Origin: Geosiphon pyriformis
Lineage: Eukaryota > Glomeromycota > Glomeromycetes > Archaeosporales > Geosiphonaceae
Reading direction: 5' to 3'
DNA: 64,000 bases
Assembly: GCA_016748015.1 (NCBI GenBank)
Contig: JAAOMT010000675.1
Span: 365,341 to 429,340, forward strand
Below, one piece after another: positions 47,003 through 58,100 of this stretch. Made by a program: the position numbers and the translations under genes. Positions within the stretch are counted from its first letter, which is position 1, and each line of letters opens with the position of its first letter. The notes under the pieces are model-generated. The model was not told the origin of the DNA. It did not search any database and saw nothing but the letters and a program-made list of their open reading frames with translations.

Positions 47003-49000
47003 ATGAGTTATAGAATTAGGTAATATTTCCGTGATTTTCGTGGTTAACTCGTTTCAATCCCTATTTAACATGTAAATTTTCATCATAATTCCTCTAAATT
47101 CTTTCATAGTAATCCAAATCAATATTTAGTGCGCACCGGGGCATTCATTGAGGATCTTAAATTGAGCAAGAAAGGATGGGTACTTCCTGGCCAAAGGTTT
47201 TCATTCTTTGACATAACCCCCGCAAATTATACATTGAATCTCCAGGCAATGAGTGCCGAAAAGTTGGAGTTCAACTTACCTGCTGTATTCACAATCGGTC
47301 CAAAAGATGAACCTAGCTCTCTTACCCGATATGCGAGATTATTGGTATTTTTCATTTTTCAAGTGATTAGACTTTTCATTTCATTTAGGAATGCTGATTA
47401 ATTTGATTTTAAAGTCATCAAAGGACAAGAAATCCGATCATGTACAAGATATTGTTCGTGGGATCATAGAGGTGAGTAACAAAATTTGGCAGTCAAAATT
47501 TCCATAAAAATTTGTCTTTTTCTTAAATGATACTCTTCGATCAAAAATAATAGGGCGAGACCAGAGTTATTGCAGCCGGAATGACCATGGAAGAGATTTT
47601 CCAAGCAAGAAAGGGTTTCAAAGATCAAGGTGAGCTAATAAAAATTCTAAAGTACAATATTTTTGTCCTCAACATGTTTTGAAGATAGAACTATCGATCT
47701 ACAAGGGACCTAAAGTTTCAGTTTTCTTTATCTTTCAGTCATCAAAAATGTCCAGGCTGAACTCGAACAATTTGGGCTTTTCATTTACAATGCCAATGTT
47801 AAACAGCTACAAGATACCCAAGGTTCTGAATATTTTGCATATATGGTATGTTCAAATGAATTCGTTGTTGATTCCGGTTCATATTTAACCACAATCTCAC
47901 TTTTTGTGATTAACAGCGAATGAAAACTCATGAAGGTGCTGTGAATCAAGCTAAAGTAGATGTCGCCGAAGCTAAATACCGTGGTGACGTTGGTGCTAAA
48001 GAAAGAGAAGGTTTAACACGTCGTGAAAACGCGAAAATCGAAACAGAAACAGTTGTTCTCGAGAATGAACGTAAGGCGGACGTGGCAAAAGCTGAAATGA
48101 ACTATGCCACTCAGAAATCTGAATTTGAACGTAAAACCAAAATTGCTGCCATCGAAGCGAGCCAAGCTGCTGTGATGCGTGAAGCTGAGCTTCAGAAAGA
48201 AGTTGAAGAGCGTCGTATGTTGTCAGAAACTGAGCGCCAACGTGTTACTCTCGTGGCAAAAGCTACAGCCGAGCTTGAAGCATCGAAAGCAAAGGCTGAG
48301 GCCCAGCTTTTTACTGCGCAGAAGGTTGCTGAAGCCGAATTATACCAAAAGACTAAAGAAAATGAAGCAATCAAGGTTAAAGCTGATGCCAAACTTGTTG
48401 ATGCACAGAAAATCGCTGATGGCAATTTATACAAATCGAATAAAGAATATGAGGCTGCTCTTTCCGGATACGATACATGGAAAGTGGAAGCTGATGCAAA
48501 GCTATATAAAATACAAAAGGAAGCTGAGGCTAAATTGTTCAGTAAGCAGAAAGAGGCCGAAGGTCTTCTTGAGATTTATAATGCTCAAGCAAAAGGTTTA
48601 GAAAGCATAGTCAAAGCCTTTGGTGGCAATACAGCCGCTGCACTTCAGTATGTCATGATCGATCGCGGAATTTACACGGAGTTGGCTAGAGAAAATGCTT
48701 CAGCCATTCGAGGTTTGAGCCCAAAGATCACGGTTTGGAATACTGGAGCAGAAGGAAGTTCTTCGAACCCTATCGCCAATATATTTCAGGTAAATGATAA
48801 ATCAATGAATCAATCAATTTGTTTTTTGATTCAACCATGAATGAAAAGCATTCAACTTCAATTTTATTTTATTCAAGTCCTTGCCACCCTTACTTTCAAC
48901 AATTCAAGACCAAACTGGCATCAACCCACCTAGCTGGCTAGCAGAAATGCCTCAGACCAAAGGAACTGCACCAAATCCCAAAACAGTCCTAAAATCTTAG
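47003..49000 (+). CDS. flotillin
   Basis: Seven exons, 495 residues: 47003-47019, 47110-47344, 47415-47471, 47554-47629, 47739-47845, 47917-48789, 48878-49000. All introns are GT..AG (70-109 bp) and in frame. The tiny first exon (MSYRI) was chosen because its splice gives [13 protein letters not shown], matching the flotillin N-terminus. An SPFH/band-7 domain spans about residues 1-190 ([20 protein letters not shown] is diagnostic). A long Ala/Glu-rich coiled coil covers about 195-400, and the C-terminus ends with [14 protein letters not shown]. Flotillins are scaffold proteins on the cytosolic face of sterol-rich plasma-membrane microdomains and assemble through the coiled coil. Length and domains look complete and functional. 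Confidence 0.95.
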
Positions 49001-49443
49001 ATTTTAACAATAATTTAAATTTTCAACCGGAATAAATTTTTGTAAATTATATATATAAATAAATAGTGTTTGGTAATTTATCGATAATATATTATTTGAA
49101 CTTTGTATAAATATCTTTTTCTGTTTACAGACCTACAGTCATTCGCGTAAATTTAAAATGAAAAAAATTTTCGTTAAAAATATTTAAGTTTATGAAAAAA
49201 GTTTATTACTAATTTTTTTCGAATAAAAATTTTGCATCAAAGAAGTGAAAAGATAACTACTAAATTTTTACAATCCTGAAATAATCGTACCTATTCAGGC
49301 TTACTTTTACCGTATCGATTTCCGTGTTTTTTTTTTATTGGAAAAATTATGTGTTTAGCCTTATTCAGATTTCAAAATGTTTGGTATAAAGAAAAACCCA
49401 TACAGCTAAATAGAATTTGATTGGGTAGATGCAAACATTAAAA

Positions 49444-49557
49444 TTACCACTCCATGGCTATTTCGACTTTCCAAAATATTTCTCTTGGTGAAGGTAGATT
49501 GACAGCTAGAGGTATATCCACAAAGTTTATAATGTTGAAGTCTAGGTTTCTTCTTTG
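49444..49557 (-). other. exon-like fragment (possible last exon)
   Basis: Preceded on the minus strand by a TTTTCAG acceptor and open for 37 residues to a TAA, encoding DFNIINFVDIPLAVNLPSP and ending KVEIAMEW. Composition is protein-like. It could be a terminal exon of the histone-like gene upstream (minus-strand sense) or a separate gene's end; I could not fix the joining donor. Confidence 0.35.
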
Positions 49558-49883
49558 CTGAAAAGCCTTGTATCACTTAATATATGTGGAAAGCGAGAAA
49601 TTGAAAGTGATGAATTTAAGCTTTATATGTAAGGGGCTTAAAGATCATCAAAAAAAGATCCATTTAAGGTGAATAAACTAAAAAGTTGAATACATAGTCG
49701 TCGATTTTCTCTCTGCAAACAATCATTGGGATGAAAATAATTGGTGGAAGGAATCAAAGTTGAAACTCAAGAAATCACTCGCAATAAAAAATTGGTTTCT
49801 TAACTGCGAGGTTCTCAATGTGAAAAGTTGTTTGGAAAGACGCGAAATGAGATAAAGTTCTGATGTTGCAAAGATCCCTTCCT

Positions 49884-50460
49884 TTAAATATGGGCAGCTA
49901 GTTGAAGAAACCTTTCTGGTGAAAGTCTTCCATCGAGCAAGTAGCGTTTAAATCGTCGATGAGCTTTATCTTGAAGCACTCTTATCCTTCTTCCAATTGT
50001 TAATTCATAAAGTTCAGACGTGGTTTCTCCACATGATCGAAAGACAAGAAATTCTAAAGTTGCTGCAATTCTATATACTTTGCATTCTTGTTCTATACAT
50101 AGATTTGTGTAAATAACGAATTTAAAAATATGAATTAATATTGGTTAAATCTTTTGTAAAAATGGAATTTGATTCAATTTTAAATGAAAACAAACCAAAG
50201 TCAATTTCTTTTTCTTTTTCAGTTGTGTTATCACTCTTTAATAAAACGTTCCTTAAGTATTCGATGACTAAAAATTTTGAATTATTAATATGCTGTATTT
50301 TTACGACGAACAAAACAATTAAAAAAGCTTTTTTCTTTTTAAGAGAAATAATTACTTCTTCCTCGAACGTTATCACAAGTGTTGTCTGTATTACACATTT
50401 TATTTCTTTTTTTAATAATATTTGTTTTTCGGTGAAATAAGAAAATTGCAGCGGCAACTT
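49884..50460 (-). CDS. divergent histone H2A-like gene, structure incomplete
   Basis: Two coding pieces. The downstream one (about 50092-49884) reads KVYRIAATLEFLVF, then GRRIRVLQDKAHRRFKRYLL, and ends at TAA. This follows the H2A histone-fold order: VYLAAVLEYL helix, then IxPRHLQLA and the last helix. The upstream piece (about 50451-50390), after a long pyrimidine tract and TTAAG acceptor, reads LPLQFSYFTEKQILLKKE, which parallels LQFPVGRIHRLLRKG. The join between them and any N-terminal exon could not be settled; candidate donors near 50385 give phase problems. Identity with canonical H2A is low, so this could be a variant, a related histone-fold protein, or a decaying gene. It lies tail-to-tail with flotillin. 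Confidence 0.4.
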
Positions 50461-51283
50461 AAGTCAAATTTGAAAAAAGAAAAAAAGAAAAAAAGCTTTT
50501 CATAAATTTATTTAAATGATATATTCACAGATCTATTTTCATAATGTAAATCAGGACCCTTTTCTGATAGAAATTGATTATAACTTTATCCCTTTTTTTA
50601 TGCTTGTACAGGTCTCACATTTTCAAAACAAATACGCCATCGAGCCGGGAATATGCACCAACCGTATGCAAGATCAAGCATGAAAAATTTTGCGCTAAAA
50701 AAAATTTTTCTTCTCATATCTATAAAAAGCGAAATAATGAAAGAATAGCCCATTAAAATCACATGATCGATCTCAACGAATTGCAATTTTGAGCTACCCT
50801 AATTAATCAAAGAAAAAAAATTTTCATACTTGAAGGAAAAAAAAAGTTAGTAGAACAAAATGGGTTGAAATTGAAAATTTTTGAGGTATCTACTAAGTCC
50901 GCATTTTCATTAAATAGAAAAAAGTGGATAAAGGGAATAGTTTAAATATCTAGTGGCTCAAATAACTCTAAGTTTCAGATAATATTAATATGCTGCATAG
51001 TATGCTAATCTTATTATTGGCTATTAACTAACTTAAATTCATGTAAAAATATATGTATATATCTTTGATATAATTTTATAATCTTTTAATATTTTAAAAA
51101 TCTGTTTGTAATGTTTATTCTATTATGTTATCTATTCATTAATCCAAAATCAATTATTGTTTATTAAAAGTTCTAATTGTTATTAATATAATAAATGATA
51201 ATGAAAACAAAAACTTTGTTATTCGAATATGTCCAAAAATCTGATATAAAAAAAATTTTGGAATTGATAGTATTTAAATATGC
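50461..51283. other. AT-rich intergenic segment
   Basis: Upstream of the histone-like gene and flank of the outer retroelement. A 62-residue minus-strand frame at 50598-50786 is not supported. Confidence 0.45.
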
Positions 51284-52177
51284 TGTTACAGATAATTATT
51301 TGGAGTATGAAAACAAATAACAAACTCATAACTTAGTGCTTAATAGCTGGTTATGTTGGTAATATTTGAAGATTTTTGTATCTAAAAGTTTTAGATTGGA
51401 GTTCTTTGTATAATAAACAGAGATTCAATGGTTGTTTCAGTAGTCTTTCAAAATAATTATTCCGTCAAATTTCTTTTTTCAGCATGATGGCCAGTTTATT
51501 TTAGCAGTTATGCTCTTTTGATAAGCTATCCTTAGATTTTTACACTCTATACTCTTATTTCTGAATCTTTTATCAGACTATTCTTGATGTTAATTACTCA
51601 GTGCTTAATTTTTTTAATCAATTAATAAATTAACAAACAACAAAAAAAATAAAAAAAAATAAAATAAATAAAGAAAATAAGAATTAGTATTTTATTAATA
51701 GCCATAATTAAGAGCTATTGTTCTAGTGTGGTTAAGTATTAGATATTATCAACATAAAGTGTTGATAACAAATAAATGGTAAAGATTTTTAATCAAACAA
51801 CAATAATATAGATTGAATAATAATAAGTATGTTTATTGAATATTTTGGTGAATTCATTTCAGTTGATATTAACTATTTGTAAAGTGAAGATTAATAGATA
51901 AAAAAGAGAATGTTAAATTAAAACTGAACTGAATACTTTTTTTGCTTCTAATACTATTGTTATATATACATAGTTGGTATTATATAAGATTTCTGAAATT
52001 CCAAAATTCTTTCAGAAGAATTTTGGAATTTTACAATTCTAAGTAAAGAATTCTGGTATTTTGAGATTCTTGAATTCTGCAATTTTTTCAAAAAAATTCT
52101 GGAATTTCTTTGTTATTACACCTACTTTTAATTGGCTATTTTTCTAACTATAATATTTCTAATTTCTATAAGTAATA
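51284..52177 (-). mobile_element. putative 3' LTR of the outer gypsy element
   Basis: Bounded by TGTTAC at 51284-51289 and GTAATA at 52172-52177, the complement of TATTAC, which is one C-to-T change from TGTTAC's partner. This matches the LTR ends of the nested element. It lies directly after a purine-rich GGAGAAAATA stretch (polypurine tract position) downstream of integrase on the minus strand. The other LTR would be beyond 64000, so the boundary is inferred. The segment holds several imperfect GAATTCT-type palindromes. Confidence 0.45.
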
Positions 52178-52191
52178 TTATTTTCTCCTTT

Positions 52192-52392
52192 TTAATATTG
52201 AGCTTTGTTAAAATCTTCTAAACTTTTTAGATTTTTTTGGATTAACTTCATAACTTTCTTCTCCAGAATTGCTTTTATAATTTTTGTTTGCAATTTTTCA
52301 AATTGAGCATTGGTTAATTTTTTCAACTGATTAATGATTACAGTATCTATTGTTAAGTGTAATAATATTTCTGGTCTGTCTTGAAATTCCAT
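52192..52392 (-). CDS. accessory frame downstream of integrase (outer element)
   Basis: 66 residues, ATG-initiated, mostly helical and Leu/Lys-rich (QLKKLTNAQFEKLQTKIIKA), ending DFNKAQY just before the polypurine stretch and putative LTR. The nested copy has a longer broken frame in the same place ending DFDRAQS, so this is probably the end of a conserved third ORF. Function unknown; coiled coil is likely. Confidence 0.45.
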   Translation of the reverse strand: MEFQDRPEILLHLTIDTVIINQLKKLTNAQFEKLQTKIIKAILEKKVMKLIQKNLKSLEDFNKAQY

Positions 52393-52899
52393 CTATAGTC
52401 AGTAAATGGCTTTTGCATATGTAAATAAATTGTTTTTTTTGACAAGTTTTTCAATTTGTTTTAGTCAAATTGGATTAAATTTCCTTCTTGTTTTGTCAGT
52501 GTATAAGTTTTTAATGCTCAACTATTATCCCAATTAATAGTAACAAAAGTTTTTTGGATTTTGTTGTATCTATTGGTTCCAATTTTTTAAGATCAATTCT
52601 TTTTTTGGTATTGATATTCTTGGATTTTTTAATGTTTTTTCTATTTTTTTTATTATTTTATTTACAGTATTCTTAGAAATATAGTATCTAGAATATCATT
52701 CTTTGATTTGGTTTTTTTATGGTATTTTTTTGTTTTTGTATTGTATTATGTATTTATTGATGGTAATTTCTAAGCTTGATTTCTGTTGTTGAATCAGTTG
52801 TAATAGTTGTTGTGTAAGTAAGTAAATGTTGTTAGTGATTTCTATCTTTTTTTGTTATTTTTGTTGTGTATTTAGGTTCCTTATATACTGTTTTGGTAG

Positions 52900-53331
52900 C
52901 TTAATTTGACATGTTTGCTTTAATAATAATAATTGGTTTTAGATCTTGTGAAATCTTATCTGGTTTGACTAATATTCTTTATACTTTTAGTTGTGAAATA
53001 TTATTGATAAATGATAATATTATATTGTAATATGGTTTCAGTTAATCTCCATATGCTGCTTTAGCTAAGATTTTATTGTTTCATCTTAGTTTATAAGTTC
53101 TATTTTCTAGAATTTTTTTAATGTAAAATAGTCTATTCTATTTGGAGTCAAATTTTCCACTCTATTGTTTTTCTACTTTGGTATGATGTAAAAATACTTT
53201 GTTTTTAATTTTAAATTCAACTGGTTTATCTAGTAATTGGTTATTATGTTATTTTTTTTGTTTTTTTTGTGATCTTTGAATGTTATCAGCTGCTTTTTAT
53301 CCTTTGTTTTTCAATATTTCTATTAATTTGT
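52900..53331 (-). pseudogene. outer element integrase, C-terminal part
   Basis: Minus-strand sense: ADNIQRSQKKQKK, stop, then VFLHHTKVEKQ, stop (TAG at the Trp of KQWS), SGKFDSK, TAG (Trp again), ILENRTYKLR, TGA, and KILAKAAYGD, TAA. This is the chromodomain-like/GPY-F C-terminal region of gypsy integrase. The paralogous copy at about 55250-55500 retains GDQ where this one has GD-TAA, directly showing CAA to TAA. Confidence 0.8.
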
Positions 53332-53335
53332 ATAT

Positions 53336-54289
53336 TGTTACTAGAGATTTTTGGTCTTTTTTCTTAAATGCTGTTAGTGTCTGTTTGTTGTAAATTCACG
53401 TTTTTTGAAAGCTAGTCAACCTCTAATAACTGAATTTATTTTCAAATTATCTCTTATAATTTGAACTGCTGGACTTATAAGTAGAATAACCAATTTCATG
53501 CCAGTTATTTTATATAGTTATGTTGTAGTAAACATTAACTCTTTCCTAAGAATTGTTTATCTGAAAACTCACCAAAAATGTGTAGTTACTTTGCTGTAAA
53601 AGTCAACTTTTCTACAGAAATCTTGTCTGTAGGCTACCTTAATAATTACACTAAAAAAAGTAAAAAAAATAAAAGAAATATAAAAGAAATAAATTGTTGT
53701 CAAGAGAAACGTTTTCTGTTCAGGCCTAAAGTTACTAATAGATTATTGAAATTGATATCTAATCAACTTTAAAAATGTTAGTTAGGTTTTTGTGAATTTT
53801 AAGTATAATAATAAAAGATTTGTTTTTAAAATATTTAATTTTTATTTGATTTTGTGAAGATATGTAAGAGATGATTTGTTCTAATTAAGATATCTAAAGT
53901 AAAATATATTTTCTTGAAAAAAGAAGCTTTTTTTTTATACAACTTGTTATAGTACTAGTTTTTGAACTTGTACTTTTCTTTTTGCTATAATTTTGGCAAA
54001 CTAAAGATACATTTTGGCAAATTACAAGTTATTTCTAAAAATTATTGATTATTTCGGCCAATTTTTGCTAATTTTGGCGAATTTTTGAATATTAAATGGT
54101 TCAAGATATTGTGTAATTTAATTATCTTAATTTTTATAGTACAAATCAGGTTATTAATTGAATAATAATATTTGATAATTTGATTAAATAATAAGTAATA
54201 ATTGAAATAATAATAATATGTACTAATTGATAATAAGAATTATAAGAGTAATTTTATGCTAATTAATAGTTAAAATTCTACTAATAACA
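53336..54289 (-). repeat. 3' LTR of the nested element
   Basis: 954 bp, aligned end to end with 62204-63154; the two differ mainly by transitions. The minus-strand start is TGTTATTAG, where the other LTR has TGTTACCAG (two C-to-T differences in nine bases). Outer end is GTAACA. Confidence 0.85.
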
Positions 54290-54304
54290 TAATTTTCTCC
54301 TTAA
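54290..54304 (-). other. polypurine tract of the nested element
   Basis: Minus-strand TTAAGGAGAAAATTA immediately upstream of the 3' LTR, where plus-strand DNA priming is expected. Confidence 0.6.
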
Positions 54305-55000
54305 GACTGAGCTCTGTCGAAGTCCAAGCACTATTTGTAATGTTAAGATAATGATCCAAAATAATTAAAATGATTTGATTTGAAAATTGTTAAAATTTCA
54401 GTTCTGTAAGCTTTTCAATATACTGAATTTTTATTGGATGAAGTATTGAATTTTGTAGAACGTTTTTGCAAATATTGAATAAATTGTAGAATCTAAAAGC
54501 TGTTTTAAGTTTGTAGCAAGTGTTTGTTGGTCTGGCTGCTGTCTTGAATTCATTATGAATTTGTTTTTGTATAGCTTTAGGAGTGAAATTTGTTGCTTCA
54601 AGTTCTAGTTTTTGTTTATAAAGTGTTTTTCTAATATTAAAATATCTATAGATAAGAGTATATTTATTGTTCTGTTTATTGAGAAATAGTAGAAGTTTTT
54701 GTTAGATTGTGGCATTTGGTAAAATGTCAATAAAAGCAATTAAAAAATTTTCTTTTAAAGCTTGCTTTAAAAGTTCTGATAAATAATTTCAAGAATAATT
54801 TCTTGTTTTTTTTCTATAAGAGTGATAATTCTGAGAATTATTTACTACTGGTGTTGTAGTTTTTTTTGGGTGTAATTAATTTGACTTTTATTAATCGTTA
54901 TGGATAAGTCAGAAAGTGTTTTTAAAGCTAACATTAATTTTTGAGATAATTGTTGAATATTTCGAAAAATAATCATGGTAAAATAATTAATGATAAAATT
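54300..55000 (-). pseudogene. third frame of the nested element (post-integrase)
   Basis: From an ATG near 54975 (MIIFRNIQQLSQKLMLALKT) the minus-strand frame continues to the polypurine tract, broken only by TAA/TAG stops that fit Gln codons. It ends DFDRAQS, like the DFNKAQY end in the outer element. Helical and Lys/Asn/Gln-rich, with no similarity I recognise to envelope or other known accessory proteins. Confidence 0.5.
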
Positions 55001-55129
55001 TGAAAAAAAATAAAGAGATTATTTTTGGGCATAGGATTTTTATGTGTTTTTGGGTTTAGGTATTTCTTGTAATTATTTACTTTTGTTTGTTTATTATCAA
55101 AAAAATTTATAGGGAGTACTATTAAATTA

Positions 55130-58100
55130 AGTATTTAAGTTTGGTTGTTGTTCTACTATAATTATTGGTTCTAAATTTTGAAGAATATTTTCAGGATTAA
55201 TTAAAGGAGAATATGTACCAATTTGTGAAATTAATGGTTCAGAATTTGTTTTAAAATAATAGTGTTTTAATTGATCTCCATATGCAATTTTTGCTAGAAC
55301 TTTGCCATCAAGTCTTTACTTATATGATCTATTGCCTAAAATTTTGTAAATATAAAATGATTTATTCTATTTATGTTCAAATTTTTCACTCTATTGTTTT
55401 TCAGCTTTAGTTTTGTGTAAGAGAACTTTATTTCTAACTTTAAATTTATTGGTGGCTGGTGACAGTTTGTTGTCATGTTGTTTTTTCTGTTAAGCTTATA
55501 AGTGTTCAATATAAGTTGCTATTATTTATTGTTCTCCTTCCAAAGTACTAAGCAAGATATAAGCTCTTTATTGAAATGTCTTTTGAAAGTTTTCTTTAGT
55601 AATAAGTTGCACTGAATATGTTTCTACTATAAAATTAATTGGTAATATTGCTATTTTTTCATAGATAAGATTAAATAGTGTGTGTTTCATAGTATTTTGT
55701 TTTAATGTTTTGTATGCTAATAACACTAATAGAATAAAAATATCTTATTTTTGTTCAAAATCAGTTGAGATTTTGGCTAATGATTCACATAATGTTTTAT
55801 TGAAATGTTCTACAAGTCTATTTGTTTGTGAGTAATAGAGTAATGATAGAAGTCTTTTAATATTGAATTGTTCACAAATTTTTTGTATTAGATTGTTTAT
55901 AAAATGTGTTTTTTGGTCTAATAAAAGTTCAATTGAGCATTTATGTCTACAAATAATGTCTCCATAGATGAAATTTGCTACTAATTTTGCATCTGCTCTT
56001 TGGATGACTCTAGGTTTAAGTTATTTGATAAAATAGTTTATTGTAACCACAATGTAACAGTTTTTTTAAGTGGTAATAAGTAGTGATTCAACTAAATTAA
56101 TTCCTACTCTGTCAAAAAATTGTCCAACTTTGATTGAATTTAAAAGTTTAGTAGGTCAAATTTTTTCTTTTTTTTGACAACTATTACATAATTCTACATA
56201 CTGTTAAATGTTTTTTTGTATCTAAAGCCAAAAATAATATTCAAGTGTTCTTTGTATTGTGCTATTTTTTTCTAGATTTTTTGATAAAAAATTTGTGTAT
56301 ATGTTGTATAAGATTGTTTCTTTTTTATTTTGTTGGATTAATCTGAATAAATTGAATAAATTTCTGTAATTTTGATAATAAATTTTGTTATAATGAATAA
56401 AATATTGTTTTGCTTGGTGTTGTAATTAGTGTTTTTTACTTGAAGACCAATTTTTTGACATAGTAAGAGTTTTCAAATAGTTTTTGATATTGTTGTGGTT
56501 TTTAGGATCTATTGTTTTTTTGTTGATTGTTATTAAGTTAGTGGTTTGTTGGTATGAATTCTAATTTTGTCTTATTTTGGAAAGGCTATGTTGGTATGTA
56601 ATTTGCCTGGTTTGTGGTATACAATATATTTGTAATCTGCTAAAAAATTATTCTATTGAGATTGTTTGGTACTTTGTTTAGATTTCTTTTTATTGAGCTA
56701 TTTGAAACCAATATTGTTAATTATGATGTTAAATTTTTTTCTATTTTTTAAGTATTGTTGAAAATGTTTAACAGCCTAAATGACTGCAGCAGCTTCTAAT
56801 TCTGTTAATTCATATTTGAGTTCTGTTCATTTGAGTGTTTTACTAACATAGATGATTACTTATTTATTGCTATTATTATTTAATTATAATAAAATAGCAC
56901 TAAAAACTATGTGTGAAGCATTAGTGACTAATTGAAATCATTTATTAAAGTCTAGATAAGCAAGAATTGGTGTTGTTGTAAGTTTTTCTTTGAGAATATC
57001 AAATGCAGTTTGTTGTGCTGAAGTTTATTGATATTTAAAATTTTTGTTAATAAGATAATTGAAAAATTTGGCAATTTCTGAAAATCCTTTGATAAATTTT
57101 CAGTAGTAAGAAGCTAGGCCAACAAATCTTCTTAGTTCTGTGATATTTTAAGAAATCTTATAATTTTTTACAGTACTGATTGTTTCTGAATTGGGTAATA
57201 CTCCATTTTTACTAACAATATGACCAAAAAAGATCAAATTTGTTTTTCCAAAGTGACATTTTTCATTGTTTAATTTCAATCCTGCTTTCCATAATTATTG
57301 AAAAACTTCTTATGGGTGAATCAAATAAGCTTCAAAGCTTAAAGAATACACATCAGTGTTATCAAAATAAACAACTACTAATTGTCATAAAAATTCTTTA
57401 TAAACAACATCTATAAGTCGCTAAAATATTACTGGTGCATTACAAAGTTCAAATAGCATAATGTTAAATTCATAGTTTTTTTTTTAAGTTGTAAATGCTG
57501 TTTTGGAGCGATTTTTAGGGTCTATTTCAACTTGCTGGTATTCACTTTCCAAGTCTAATGTTGAGAAAAACTTGACTTTTCCTAAAGTATTTAGCATGTC
57601 ATTAATTTTGAAAAATGGATATGCATCTTTAATTATAATGCTATTTAATTGTTAATAATCAACACAAAATCTGATTTTTCTATTTTTTTTTAACAAAAAC
57701 TATTGGTAAAGTCCATGGGCTTCTTGATAGTTGAATAAAACTATTGTTGAGCATTTATTGTACTTCTTTTCTAATGAATTGATAACTGGCAGATGGAATT
57801 TAATAAGCTTGTTAATGTTTTGGTAAAACATCTCCTATGTAAATTTGGTGTTGAACAATATTTGTTTTTTCTAGATTATTGTTGTCTTTTGTAAATATAT
57901 TAGCAAATTCAGCTATTAACTGTTTTAATTGTCTTTGTTGTTAAAGTTTTAAGAAATTTATGTTGATTTAAGAGAGTTTTTCTTCTAAAAAGTGGTAGTT
58001 TTTAGTAGTAGAGGTGACATTTAAATTTGTAAGTATGGTATGTTTTATAATTTCGATAAAATTAGAAACAATTTGAAGATTTTTATCTTAAAAGATATTG

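Noticed and set aside
48179-48601. 140-residue plus-strand frame rich in Lys and Arg
   Set aside because: Shadow frame of flotillin exon 6.
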